NCBI GenBank assembly: GCA_021769725.1
Contig: JAETSI010000005.1
Coordinates: 62,001-126,000 of the forward strand
Reading direction: 5' to 3'
DNA length: 64,000 nt
From: Oscillospiraceae bacterium
GTDB lineage: Bacteria; Bacillota; Clostridia; Oscillospirales; Ruminococcaceae
Shown here: one piece after another, positions 1 to 7,761 of the stretch
Layout: each line of letters starts with the position of its first letter
Position numbering within the stretch: the stretch's first letter is position 1
Program-made: the position numbers and the translations under genes
The notes under the pieces: model-generated
The model's database searches: none
The model's input: the letters and a program-made list of their open reading frames with translations, nothing else
What the model was told of the DNA's origin: nothing

Positions 1-104
1 TTATAGCCCTTCTGTGTAAGAGCATCATAAACTATGGTAAGGTTTTTTTTAAGTTCCGCTTCCTTATCCTCATTAACAGAGAAAGTCATTGTTTTATCAA
101 ACAT
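1..104 (-). CDS. ireB: IreB-family (UPF0297) regulatory protein, 5' part only
   Basis: The reverse strand reads an ATG at 104 preceded by a strong AGGAGG site, giving 34 residues (MFDKTMTFSV... ending ...YDALTQKGY) before the window edge. The spacing of TxxF near the start and the VYDAL-QKGY block match the N-terminal half of IreB/YrzL (UPF0297) proteins, which are about 85-90 residues long. IreB is known in Enterococcus as a substrate of the Ser/Thr kinase IreK. The C-terminal half lies outside the window, so identity rests on this first block. A good promoter precedes it (163-191). Confidence 0.75.
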   Translation of the reverse strand, partial: MFDKTMTFSVNEDKEAELKKNLTIVYDALTQKGY

Positions 105-162
105 TATTTATCAGCCTCCTGATTGTAGAATACGAGTGATAATAAATATTTTCTCAATACTA

Positions 163-191
163 ATTATACTACAAAAATAGTAATTTTGCAA
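163..191 (-). promoter_or_regulatory. Promoter of the ireB-family gene
   Basis: On the minus strand TTGCAA (186-191), a 17-nt spacer and TATAAT (163-168) lie about 60 nt upstream of the start codon at 104. Confidence 0.7.
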
Positions 192-274
192 TAGAAAATA
201 CCAATTTTTTATTATATTTTTATCTCAGAGTATCCTTGCGTTTCCCAGATAATTCCAAATGTACAAACATATGT

Positions 275-300
275 ACTGCCCTGTTAAAACGCAGGGCAGT
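275..300 (-). terminator. Possible terminator after the DUF1540 gene
   Basis: A 9-bp perfect stem ACTGCCCTG/CAGGGCAGT with an 8-nt loop lies 15 nt past the stop of the minus-strand DUF1540 gene. The U tract is weak, so termination efficiency is uncertain. Confidence 0.5.
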
Positions 301-315
301 TCTGCATAAGACAGC

Positions 316-498
316 TTATGAACAGCAGCCTGTTCTCTTTACAAAAGAATTGCAGTCTGTACACTCAGGAACAGTAGGGTTTGATTCATGAGTGCCTACG
401 GAAATGCAGTCCAGAGAGCAATAATTTTCTGTCACACAATTGTGCTGACACTGAGTTACTGTACACTTGATGTTGTCATTTTTCTTCTTGTTTTCCAT
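316..498 (-). CDS. DUF1540-domain Cys-rich small protein
   Basis: This 60-residue protein has nine cysteines (C12, C17, C21, C27, C31, C46, C49, C58, C59). The order is IKCTVTQC, then CSLDCISVGTHE, then ECTDCNSF, which is the DUF1540 pattern of clostridial small proteins. The cysteines could bind metal, but no function is established for the family. There is no signal peptide or membrane segment. The start is an ATG with a GGAGATC site upstream. It stands alone between ireB and the divergent two-component system. Confidence 0.8.
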   Translation of the reverse strand: MENKKKNDNIKCTVTQCQHNCVTENYCSLDCISVGTHESNPTVPECTDCNSFVKRTGCCS

Positions 499-615
499 AA
501 AATGATCTCCTTATAAACCGACCTGCTCTGCAAACTGCCGAGAGATCTGATATATTCTGTACATTTCTGCACAAAAATATTATGGACATCTGCATTGATA
601 ATATTCACAATCCTA

Positions 616-644
616 TTGATTTTTTTCGTCAAAAGAAGTATACT
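616..644 (+). promoter_or_regulatory. Promoter of the two-component operon
   Basis: TTGATT (616-621), a 17-nt spacer and TATACT (639-644) lie about 70 nt upstream of the response regulator start. Confidence 0.6.
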
Positions 645-716
645 TAAATTATAGAATCAATGATCAGATCACATCGGGATGCCATTCCCTACAAATTAAT
701 TAAAAGGTAAAAAATT

Positions 717-1394
717 ATGATATATATGCTTGAAGATGACAGCGGAATAAGAGGATTTGTAACTTATGCTCTGCAAAATTCCGGATTTGAAACTATGGAT
801 TTTGAAACTCCATCCGATTTTTGGAATGCAATAAACCAGAAGATTCCTGAACTTATACTTCTGGACATTATGCTGCCCGAGGAGGACGGTATAACCATAC
901 TGAAAAAACTGCGGTCGTCAGCAGAAACCAAACAGCTCCCCGTTATCATGCTCAGCGCTAAGAGCACGGAATACGACAAAGTGACCGGTTTGGACTGCGG
1001 TGCTGACGACTACATCACTAAGCCATTCGGCACTCTTGAACTGATCTCACGCATCAAGGCGCTGCTCCGTAGATCCACCACCGAACAACCGCAAAACTCA
1101 TCGTGTATACGCATAGGGAAACTGAATATAGATCCTGAAAATCACGAAGTATACGCCGATGACGTCCGCATTGCCCTTACACTGAAAGAATACGAACTCC
1201 TAATTGCCCTTGTCACCAACAAAAACAAGGTTCTCTCCCGGGATTCTCTCCTTCGGAAAATCTGGGGCTATGACTTCACCGGAGAAAGCCGCACAGTAGA
1301 TGTTCACATCAGAACACTGCGCTCAAAGCTCGGTTCTTGCGGCGATATCATCCGAACCGTCAGAGGAGTCGGCTACAAGGCAGGTGAAGATTAA
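717..1394 (+). CDS. OmpR/PhoB-family response regulator
   Basis: This 225-residue cytoplasmic regulator has a receiver domain (about 1-116) and a C-terminal winged-helix DNA-binding domain (about 128-225). The acidic pocket is E6/D7/D8, the phospho-acceptor is D50 in LILLDIMLP, and the conserved lysine is K102 in ITKPFG. The C-terminal end GESRTVDVHIRTLRSKLG is the usual OmpR recognition helix/wing. The next gene, a kinase, starts at the base after its stop, so the pair is translationally coupled. It resembles PhoB/PhoP, but the signal cannot be read from the sequence. Confidence 0.93.
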   Translation: MIYMLEDDSGIRGFVTYALQNSGFETMDFETPSDFWNAINQKIPELILLDIMLPEEDGITILKKLRSSAETKQLPVIMLSAKSTEYDKVTGLDCGADDYITKPFGTLELISRIKALLRRSTTEQPQNSSCIRIGKLNIDPENHEVYADDVRIALTLKEYELLIALVTNKNKVLSRDSLLRKIWGYDFTGESRTVDVHIRTLRSKLGSCGDIIRTVRGVGYKAGED

Positions 1395-2720
1395 TTGTCA
1401 AAGAAAATATTTATCAGCATCCTCATCTGGTCTGCTGCCGCCGCCGCCATTTCAGCCATAACAGTAATAGAAATAACCGATATTCACGTCAGCGCAGAGA
1501 TCATCAGAAATATTGCCGTATTTCTTGTAGTATTTACAGGGATGTCCGCACTTATATCATCCATAATATCACGGCGCATTGTCAGACCTATATCAAAAAT
1601 AGATCCCGACAAGCCAAAGCCAAACAGAGACTGTCCGGAACTTGATTTCCTTGTAGATAAACTCCGCAGACAAAACAATCGTGTGAATCGTCAGGTCTAT
1701 GAACTCAGCCGGAATCATGACCAGTTCAGCCTGATAACGGAAAACATGGACGAGGGAATTATAATCGCAGACAAAAAGCTGAATATACTGACCTGCAATT
1801 CCGGAGCAATGAAACTTTTAGGCGTCAAAGACATTTCTGCCGGTCAGAGCATATATGCCGTTAATAACAGTGAGGTTTTCCGTAGATGCATACAGAATGC
1901 CGCAGGGGGACGAAACTCTGAATGCACGGTCGAAACATCTGCCGGAGAAAGTGCTGTAATAGCTAGTCCTGCCGGAAGAACCGATACATTTAACGGTATT
2001 TTTATTCTTATCATGGATATAACCGAAAAGCGCAAACTTGAAACCATGCGCCGTGAATTTACCTCCAATGTTTCCCATGAGCTCAAAACACCTCTGACAA
2101 CTATCTACGGCATATCAGATATGCTCGCCGGAGGTCTGGTAAAAAGCAGCGATGCGGCAGATTTCGGCGCACGTATACGGAATGAAGCAGACCGTCTTAT
2201 CAAGCTGATAAACGATATCATGTCCCTTTCAAAGCTGGATGAAGCCGCCGTTCTTAGTGACGCAGAAGAAATCGATATGTATGCCCTGACATCGGAAGTT
2301 CTTGAACGCCTTGGTGAAAATGCACTGGCAAGAAACATAACCGTAAAACTTTCAGGAGATCATATTTTATATACAGGCAACCGCACTGTTCTGGACGAAG
2401 TTATATATAATTTATGCGATAACGGCATCAAATATAACAGCGATGGAGGAACTCTTGAAGTAAATCTTTCAAGAATACACAAAAACGCTGTTATTACTGT
2501 TTCAGATACCGGTATAGGCATTCTAAAAGAACATATTGATCGTATTTTTGAGCGATTTTATCGTGTCGATAAAAGCCGTTCCGGAAAAATCAAGGGAACA
2601 GGTCTGGGACTTTCAATCGTAAAGCACGGGACAATGTATCACGGCGGAACAGTCAAAGCCAAAAGCATTCCTGGAAAAGGAACTGTTTTTACCGTAACTC
2701 TTCCGGATCAGTCTATCTGA
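1395..2720 (+). CDS. PhoR-like membrane sensor histidine kinase
   Basis: This 441-residue kinase starts with TTG directly after the regulator's stop codon, using AGGTGA as ribosome site. Two membrane helices lie at about 5-27 and 37-58, enclosing only about 10 external residues, so it has almost no extracellular sensor. A PAS-like region spans about 108-210. The HisKA box SNVSHELKTPLTT contains phospho-acceptor H228, and an HATPase domain follows with N, G1 (DTGIGI) and G2 (GTGLGLS) boxes. The PhoR-like layout suggests sensing through the membrane or the PAS domain. It is the cognate partner of the upstream regulator. A strong terminator follows. Confidence 0.92.
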   Translation: MSKKIFISILIWSAAAAAISAITVIEITDIHVSAEIIRNIAVFLVVFTGMSALISSIISRRIVRPISKIDPDKPKPNRDCPELDFLVDKLRRQNNRVNRQVYELSRNHDQFSLITENMDEGIIIADKKLNILTCNSGAMKLLGVKDISAGQSIYAVNNSEVFRRCIQNAAGGRNSECTVETSAGESAVIASPAGRTDTFNGIFILIMDITEKRKLETMRREFTSNVSHELKTPLTTIYGISDMLAGGLVKSSDAADFGARIRNEADRLIKLINDIMSLSKLDEAAVLSDAEEIDMYALTSEVLERLGENALARNITVKLSGDHILYTGNRTVLDEVIYNLCDNGIKYNSDGGTLEVNLSRIHKNAVITVSDTGIGILKEHIDRIFERFYRVDKSRSGKIKGTGLGLSIVKHGTMYHGGTVKAKSIPGKGTVFTVTLPDQSI

Positions 2721-2732
2721 ACAACCTTTTCA

Positions 2733-2776
2733 GGCAGCGTCATACAAAGCAGATCCTTTGTATGACGCTGCCTTTA
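2733..2776. terminator. Bidirectional terminator between kinase gene and spoIIID
   Basis: A 17-bp perfect stem (2733-2749 with 2756-2772, loop CAGATC) lies between the convergent kinase gene and spoIIID. It can end transcripts from both sides. Confidence 0.85.
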
Positions 2777-2794
2777 TCAGTATTCCGGACAGAT

Positions 2795-3067
2795 CTACTG
2801 CTGTTTTTTCCTCTGTTCTGCTAATCCTTCGTATTTCCGCTTGGTGGCAAGACCGCCTCTTATATGACGCTCCAGCTTGTTGATCTCAAGAATATCCTTA
2901 ACTTTCGCATACAGTTCTGGGTCTTCTCTTCTGAGACGCTCGCTCACATCCTTATGTACTGTACTTTTTGATATTCCGAATTTTTTTGCTGCGGCACGGA
3001 CTGTTGTTTTGTTTTCCAGAATGTAATTTCCAAGAATTACTGCTCTTTCATCCTGCCGGGATTTCAA
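2795..3067 (-). CDS. spoIIID: Sporulation transcriptional regulator SpoIIID
   Basis: This 90-residue DNA-binding protein matches SpoIIID across its length: the ERAVILGNYILENKTTVRAAAKKFGISKSTVHKDVSERL region carries the helix-turn-helix (about 22-45). The basic C-terminal tail is LERHIRGGLATKRKYEG. In spore formers SpoIIID acts in the mother cell to modulate sigma-E and sigma-K genes. The start is TTG with a GGGGG site; no in-frame ATG fits the family alignment. It is convergent with the kinase gene. Its presence indicates sporulation capacity or a recent sporulating ancestor. Confidence 0.93.
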   Translation of the reverse strand: MKSRQDERAVILGNYILENKTTVRAAAKKFGISKSTVHKDVSERLRREDPELYAKVKDILEINKLERHIRGGLATKRKYEGLAEQRKKQQ

Positions 3068-3462
3068 TTTACCGCCCCCTTCACATTCTGCCTCGTTGCC
3101 GGGACAGTCTTTTTATTTGTAGCTTTCTATATCCGCCACTGTAACAAAACCGACAGCTATGTTTTGTACAATGCTGCATAGAGGCTGCAATAGATTATAT
3201 GCCGCAGATTTTATTTTTAATGCAGATTCAGAGGAAACAACATTCACTTTTTTATTTCCAGAAATTCAGCACAGACTTTTTGTGATATTTCACAAAAAAT
3301 CAATAACTTTTTATATGTTATATTGCTAAGACAGCAACAAATGACTGATTTGTTTTCAATCAGCAATAATTGACTTGAAAAAAATTGTATTTCATGATAA
3401 AATGTAAATAATGTTTTTGATATAACATAAAGATTATTATATTCGGAAAGGAATGATCTGTT
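3068..3462. other. Intergenic region upstream of the xylanase gene
   Basis: This 395-bp AT-rich region lies between divergent spoIIID and the GH11 gene. The AGGAATGATCTGTT ribosome site precedes the xylanase ATG. TTGACT at 3370 and several AT-rich -10-like blocks occur, but no pair has good spacing, so no promoter is called. No hairpin, ORF or repeat copy was seen. Confidence 0.5.
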
Positions 3463-5811
3463 ATGAAAAAAGGTTTTATTAAAAAATCTTTGTGCAGCAT
3501 CCTGACTGCAATGTTATGCATTGCAGGATCTGTAACGATTCCGGCCGCCAACGCCGGTCCGGAACAGCTTACAGGAACTGAAGACGGTTACGACTGGGAA
3601 CTCTGGAATCAGTACGGTCAGGGCACGGCAAACATGACCGTTGGTCCAAACGGCACATACAAGTGCGACTGGAGCGGAATCCAGAACGTACTGTTTCGCT
3701 CCGGAAAAAAGTGGAATAACAACCCACAATGGTCGTCACTCGGAGGGATCGCCGTTGACTACGATGTTGATTACCATCCGGACGGAAACTCATATCTCTG
3801 TATTTACGGCTGGATGACCGAGCCTACTGTAGAGTATTACATCTGTGACTCTTATGGCACATGGAGACCACCCGGAGACGGTTTCCAGCTTAAAGGAACA
3901 AAGCAAATCGACGGCGGTACTTATGAGATCTACGAGGGTACACACACAGGTCCGTCTATTTTCAGCAGCAATGAAACATTTAATCAATACTGGAGCATCC
4001 GTGTTGACGGACAGCTCCGCACTAAAGGAACTATAACTGTTTCCGAGCACTTCAAGGCATGGGAAGAATGCGGAATCAAGCTTGGAGGACTTCACGAAGT
4101 CGCTCTTAACGTTGAGGGGTATCAGAGTTCCGGCAGCGCAGAAGTAAAAAAGAACGAGCTTCTTCTTGGCAGCGCCGTTCAGGAGCCTGTCCCGTCCGAA
4201 CCTGTAGAACCGGACGAAAACGGTTACTTCTTTAATTCAACTTTCGAGGACGGAACAGACAACTGGAAAGGCCGTGGCGATGCTAAGGCAATCCAGAACG
4301 GAACTGTTTCAAATTCAGGTACAAAATCGCTGTCTGTCACAGGCAGAACAGATTCGTGGAACGGTGCGGCTATCTCCCTTGATCCCTCTGTATTCGAGGC
4401 AGGCAAAACTTACGCTTTCAGCGCCAACGCAATGCAGAATACCACTGCGTCAGAAGATTTCAAGCTTACGCTCCAGTGCAGCATCAACGGCGAAGAAAAT
4501 TACATCAATGTTGCAGAAGCTTCCGGAACAAAGGGCGAATGGGTACAGCTTTTAAACAACAGCTTTACTATTCCGGAAGGATCTTCAAATCTCCTCCTTT
4601 ATGTTGAAACTGTCGACAGCACAACAGATTTCTATATTGATGACGCTATCGGCGCTCTTGAGGGTAAGATCGGTACAGGCACAGATCCCGACCCTGTAGA
4701 TTACATTCCTGGAGATCTGAACGGCGACAAGGTAATTGATTCTTTTGACATTGTTCTTGAAAGACAGGCAATCATCAATATGTTCACAGGAACACAGCCG
4801 CCGGCTGCCGCAGATGTAAACAGCGACGGTGCAGTTCGTATGGATGATCTTGTTCTTCTTTCAAATTACGTTCTTGGAAAAGAAAAGACTTTCCCTGAAA
4901 AGCCGGTTACAACCACAACCACAACAACCCGCCCGAAACAAACTACCACCACAACAACAAAGCAGTCCTCCGGCAACCAATCTGCCTACATGGATAAGGT
5001 AAGGGCATCAATGACAAACAATGTTCCTGCATCCGCTACAAACGGCAACAGCAATTATGGAACACTTGAAAAAATCACTTACTACTCATCTACAGCAGGA
5101 AGAAATAAATCTGCTAACGTTCTGCTTCCCGACGGATACAGCACCAGCGAAAAATATCCTGTTCTATATATAAATCACGGTATTTTCGGCGATGAAAACT
5201 CCATGATATCAGGCATGAGTATCCGTGAAATGGCAGGAAATCTTGCTCAAAGCGGTGAAGCAGAAAAAATGATAATTGTATTCCCGCAGATGTTCTCCAG
5301 CAATACAATGACATCTCCCGGCGGTATGGATCAGGCAACCTGCGTAGGCTATGATATGTTTCTTGACGATCTTACCAAAGATCTCATGCCCTACATGGAA
5401 AAGAATTATTCCATAAAGACAGGCAGAGAAAACACAGCTATCTCCGGTTTCTCAATGGGAGGACGAGAGTCTCTCTATATCGGCGTTATGCGACCTGATC
5501 TCTTTGGATATATCGGTGCAGCCTGTCCTGCTCCCGGCGTTACTCCCGGTTCTGATATGTTCATGAGCCACCCCGGAAATATGCAGGAATCAGAATTCAA
5601 AATCAAAGATACTTCAAATTATCCATATCTGTGGCTTATCACAGGCGGAACTAACGACAGCGTTGTAGGAACGTTCCCGAAGCAATACCATGATATACTG
5701 ACTACAAACGGTCAGGATCATATCTGGCAGGAAATTCAGGGCGGCGGTCATGACGCAAGCTGCGTTACCCCGATGATGTACAATTTCCTGAAGAATATCT
5801 TTAAAGCATAA
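3463..5811 (+). CDS. Cellulosomal xylanase/esterase: GH11-CBM22-dockerin-CE1
   Basis: This 782-residue secreted enzyme has a signal peptide (about 1-31, cleavage after ANA). Domains in order: GH11 xylanase (about 36-235; nucleophile E124 in VEYYI, acid/base E218 in VEGYQSSGSA), CBM22-like module (about 252-398), dockerin with two Ca-binding repeats GDLNGDKVIDSFD and ADVNSDGAVRMDD (about 414-475), Thr-rich linker (482-500) and CE1 esterase (about 505-782; Ser664 in GFSMGG, likely Asp732, His763 in GGGHD). It should cut xylan and remove feruloyl or acetyl groups while docked on a cellulosome. Length and order resemble XynB described from R. flavefaciens 17; this is from memory and unchecked. 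An internal dockerin is unusual. Confidence 0.93.
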   Translation: MKKGFIKKSLCSILTAMLCIAGSVTIPAANAGPEQLTGTEDGYDWELWNQYGQGTANMTVGPNGTYKCDWSGIQNVLFRSGKKWNNNPQWSSLGGIAVDYDVDYHPDGNSYLCIYGWMTEPTVEYYICDSYGTWRPPGDGFQLKGTKQIDGGTYEIYEGTHTGPSIFSSNETFNQYWSIRVDGQLRTKGTITVSEHFKAWEECGIKLGGLHEVALNVEGYQSSGSAEVKKNELLLGSAVQEPVPSEPVEPDENGYFFNSTFEDGTDNWKGRGDAKAIQNGTVSNSGTKSLSVTGRTDSWNGAAISLDPSVFEAGKTYAFSANAMQNTTASEDFKLTLQCSINGEENYINVAEASGTKGEWVQLLNNSFTIPEGSSNLLLYVETVDSTTDFYIDDAIGALEGKIGTGTDPDPVDYIPGDLNGDKVIDSFDIVLERQAIINMFTGTQPPAAADVNSDGAVRMDDLVLLSNYVLGKEKTFPEKPVTTTTTTTRPKQTTTTTTKQSSGNQSAYMDKVRASMTNNVPASATNGNSNYGTLEKITYYSSTAGRNKSANVLLPDGYSTSEKYPVLYINHGIFGDENSMISGMSIREMAGNLAQSGEAEKMIIVFPQMFSSNTMTSPGGMDQATCVGYDMFLDDLTKDLMPYMEKNYSIKTGRENTAISGFSMGGRESLYIGVMRPDLFGYIGAACPAPGVTPGSDMFMSHPGNMQESEFKIKDTSNYPYLWLITGGTNDSVVGTFPKQYHDILTTNGQDHIWQEIQGGGHDASCVTPMMYNFLKNIFKA

Positions 5812-5819
5812 TACAAAAA

Positions 5820-5855
5820 GGCTTCCTGCCGTCACATGACAGGAAGCTTTTTTGT
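5820..5855. terminator. Terminator between xylanase and SCIFF maturase genes
   Basis: GCTTCCTG/CAGGAAGC stem (5821-5828 with 5840-5847) is flanked by A-rich sequence on the left and a T tract on the right. It can terminate both convergent genes. Confidence 0.85.
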
Positions 5856-5871
5856 ATTTTCATGACATCAT

Positions 5872-7239
5872 TTACTCCTGCTCTCCGAAAAGTCTGATTG
5901 CTTTCATCATGATAGCGCATTCAAGACGTTTCTTTTCAAGCTGACAGGAAAGCTTATGAGCTGTATGGATATCCCCCATATACTGGTAATTATTTGCATT
6001 GCATCCGCCGCTGCAATAGAACTTTGCCCAGCATTTCTGACATTCAGGCTTTGAATAAACATGAGCCGCTGCAAAATCTGCTTTCATTTCCTGATTGAAA
6101 GTTCCCTCGTCGATATTGCCCATTTTGTATTCGTCTATACCGACAAACTGATGACATGGATAAATATCGCCGTCCGGAGTAATCGCAATGTAATCGTTTC
6201 CGCAGCCGCATCCCCTCAGTCTCTTGATAGCGCACGGCCCCTGATCCAGATCGATCATAAAGTGGAAAAAGTTGAACTTTCCGCCCTTCTTTTCATTTTC
6301 CAGGATCTTATTGGCAAGAACCTCGTACTCCTTGAAAACAGCCGGAAGTTCCTTTTCCGTGAGTGCAAATTCATCGGAATCGCCGACTACAGGCTCAATT
6401 GATATCTGGTCGAATCCCTCGTTATAAAGAGCAAAAACATCTTCGGAGAAATCCAGATTCTTCTTTGTGAAAGTTCCTCTCACATAGTATTCCTTGTCTC
6501 CCCTTCCGGCAACAAGCTTTTTGTACATGGGAAGAATCTTATCGTAGCTTCCCGTACCGTCCACACGGACACGGAAATAATCATTGACTTCTTTTCTGCC
6601 GTCGATAGACAATACCACATTTGACATTTCCCTGTTAATAAAGTCAATCTTGTCGTCGTCCAGAAGAAGTCCGTTTGTTGTTATAGTAAAGCGGAATTTC
6701 TTGTTATACTCTTTCTCACGGCTTCTGGCATACTTAACGATCTGCTTCACGACCTCAAAATTCATAAGCGGTTCGCCGCCGAAGAAATCAAGCTCCAGAT
6801 TGGGTCTGTCTCCGGAATTTTCAAGAAGAAAATCAATAGCGTGCTTGCCTGTCTCAAAAGACATCAGCTTGCGTCCCTTACCGAAATCGCCGGTGGAAGC
6901 AAAACAGTACTTGCAGCGGAGATTACAATCGTGGGCAATATTCAGGCACATTGCCTTGACAGGAGAAGCAACAGAATACTTTGCATATTTCTCGTAATCA
7001 TCGTCGGAAAAAAGGATCTTGTCATTGTAAAGTTCCACGATTTCCTGATAACATGACTCAATATCCTCTTTAGCATAGTGTTTTGACAGCTTTTCTATCA
7101 CCTTTTCACTGCAATGTTCGTCAAACGGAGGCTCGATATTGTCAAGAAGGTCGTATGTAAGCTCGTCCACAATATGAACTCCGCCGCTGTTTACGTCAAG
7201 AACAATGTTGAATCCATTAAGCTTATATTTGTGTATCAT
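5872..7239 (-). CDS. scfB: SCIFF maturase, radical SAM/SPASM thioether-forming enzyme
   Basis: This 455-residue enzyme starts at the ATG at 7239 (MIHKYKLNGF), which has a GAAAGGTAAG site; a start at 7278 would have no ribosome site and would lie inside a repeat. An N-terminal peptide-recognition region (about 1-95) is followed by the radical SAM motif CNLRCKYC (C105, C109, C112) and FFGGEPL. The SPASM/twitch region has CAIKRLRGCGCG, YPCHQF and CQKCWAKFYCSGGC, ligating auxiliary [4Fe-4S] clusters. In studied clostridial homologues it installs Cys-to-Thr thioether bonds in the SCIFF peptide. The precursor gene lies 212 bp upstream on the same strand. Confidence 0.94.
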   Translation of the reverse strand: MIHKYKLNGFNIVLDVNSGGVHIVDELTYDLLDNIEPPFDEHCSEKVIEKLSKHYAKEDIESCYQEIVELYNDKILFSDDDYEKYAKYSVASPVKAMCLNIAHDCNLRCKYCFASTGDFGKGRKLMSFETGKHAIDFLLENSGDRPNLELDFFGGEPLMNFEVVKQIVKYARSREKEYNKKFRFTITTNGLLLDDDKIDFINREMSNVVLSIDGRKEVNDYFRVRVDGTGSYDKILPMYKKLVAGRGDKEYYVRGTFTKKNLDFSEDVFALYNEGFDQISIEPVVGDSDEFALTEKELPAVFKEYEVLANKILENEKKGGKFNFFHFMIDLDQGPCAIKRLRGCGCGNDYIAITPDGDIYPCHQFVGIDEYKMGNIDEGTFNQEMKADFAAAHVYSKPECQKCWAKFYCSGGCNANNYQYMGDIHTAHKLSCQLEKKRLECAIMMKAIRLFGEQE

Positions 7240-7273
7240 AATTAACTTACCTTTCAATAAAGATCTCATAAAA

Positions 7274-7371
7274 GGCATCTCTAAAAACCTATATGGTTAA
7301 GCAAAAATCAGATAGGTGCAGCTGCTGCTGTTCATGGTTGATTTTTGTCAGAAGAGGTTTTTAGAGATGCC
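7274..7371. repeat. 98-bp palindromic (MITE-like) element inside the SCIFF locus
   Basis: Perfect 17-bp inverted arms at 7274-7290 and 7355-7371 (GGCATCTCTAAAAACCT and its complement) flank an inner pair CAAAAATCA/TGATTTTTG (7302-7310 with 7339-7347). ATAAA occurs next to both outer ends, offset by one base on the left, a possible target duplication. It has no coding capacity. It sits between the SCIFF gene and the maturase start and may act as a partial terminator or RNA-stability element. No second copy was seen in this window. Confidence 0.7.
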
Positions 7372-7451
7372 ATAAAGAAAAACAGAGGCAGCGTGAACTG
7401 CCTCAAAAGCATTATTTCAAAGCTTACAGCAAACTCCGGAAGTTACCGTAA

Positions 7452-7589
7452 TTATCTCTCGCACTTCTGATTTGCAACTGTGCATGAAGTCTTGCAGGCA
7501 GACTGGCATGAAGCCTGACACTTGCCGCAGCCGCCGTTCTTAGCAGATTCCTTGAGATTAGCCTTATTAATAGTCTTGATGTGTTTCAT
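7452..7589 (-). CDS. scfA: SCIFF ranthipeptide precursor (six Cys in 45 residues)
   Basis: The minus strand encodes a 45-residue peptide, MKHIKTINKANLKESAKNGG followed by a Cys-rich core and ending VANQKCER. The six cysteines are C21, C24, C28, C32, C36 and C43, exactly the SCIFF definition, with the family's invariant MKHIKT start and SCQSACKTSCTVAN core. The start ATG at 7589 has an AGGAGG site. The leader guides the radical SAM maturase encoded next downstream, and Thr residues in the core (T34, T37) are plausible thioether acceptors. SCIFF is near-universal in clostridia; its role is unsettled, with quorum-like functions proposed. Confidence 0.96.
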   Translation of the reverse strand: MKHIKTINKANLKESAKNGGCGKCQASCQSACKTSCTVANQKCER

Positions 7590-7654
7590 TTTAAAAACCT
7601 CCTGTTTTCCAATTATCGACGCTGTATTCACAGAGCCGTCATATCTTTATAATC

Positions 7655-7683
7655 ATTATATCACAATACCGTAAACTTTTCAA
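7655..7683 (-). promoter_or_regulatory. Promoter of the SCIFF locus
   Basis: The minus strand reads TTGAAA (7678-7683), a 17-nt spacer and TATAAT (7655-7660), about 65 nt upstream of the SCIFF start codon. Confidence 0.75.
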
Positions 7684-7698
7684 TACCTTTTTGTTTTT

Positions 7699-7744
7699 TC
7701 GTTATTTTCGACAAAGCGGATATTATGTTATCGTTATTTTTGAC
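7699..7744 (-). promoter_or_regulatory. Two direct repeats upstream of the SCIFF promoter
   Basis: TCGTTATTTTCGAC (7699-7712) and TCGTTATTTTTGAC (7731-7744) match at 13 of 14 positions, start 32 bp apart (about three helical turns), and end 15 bp upstream of the -35 box. This geometry fits an activator-binding site. The binding protein is unknown. Confidence 0.5.
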
Positions 7745-7761
7745 TGAATACCCCAAAATAT

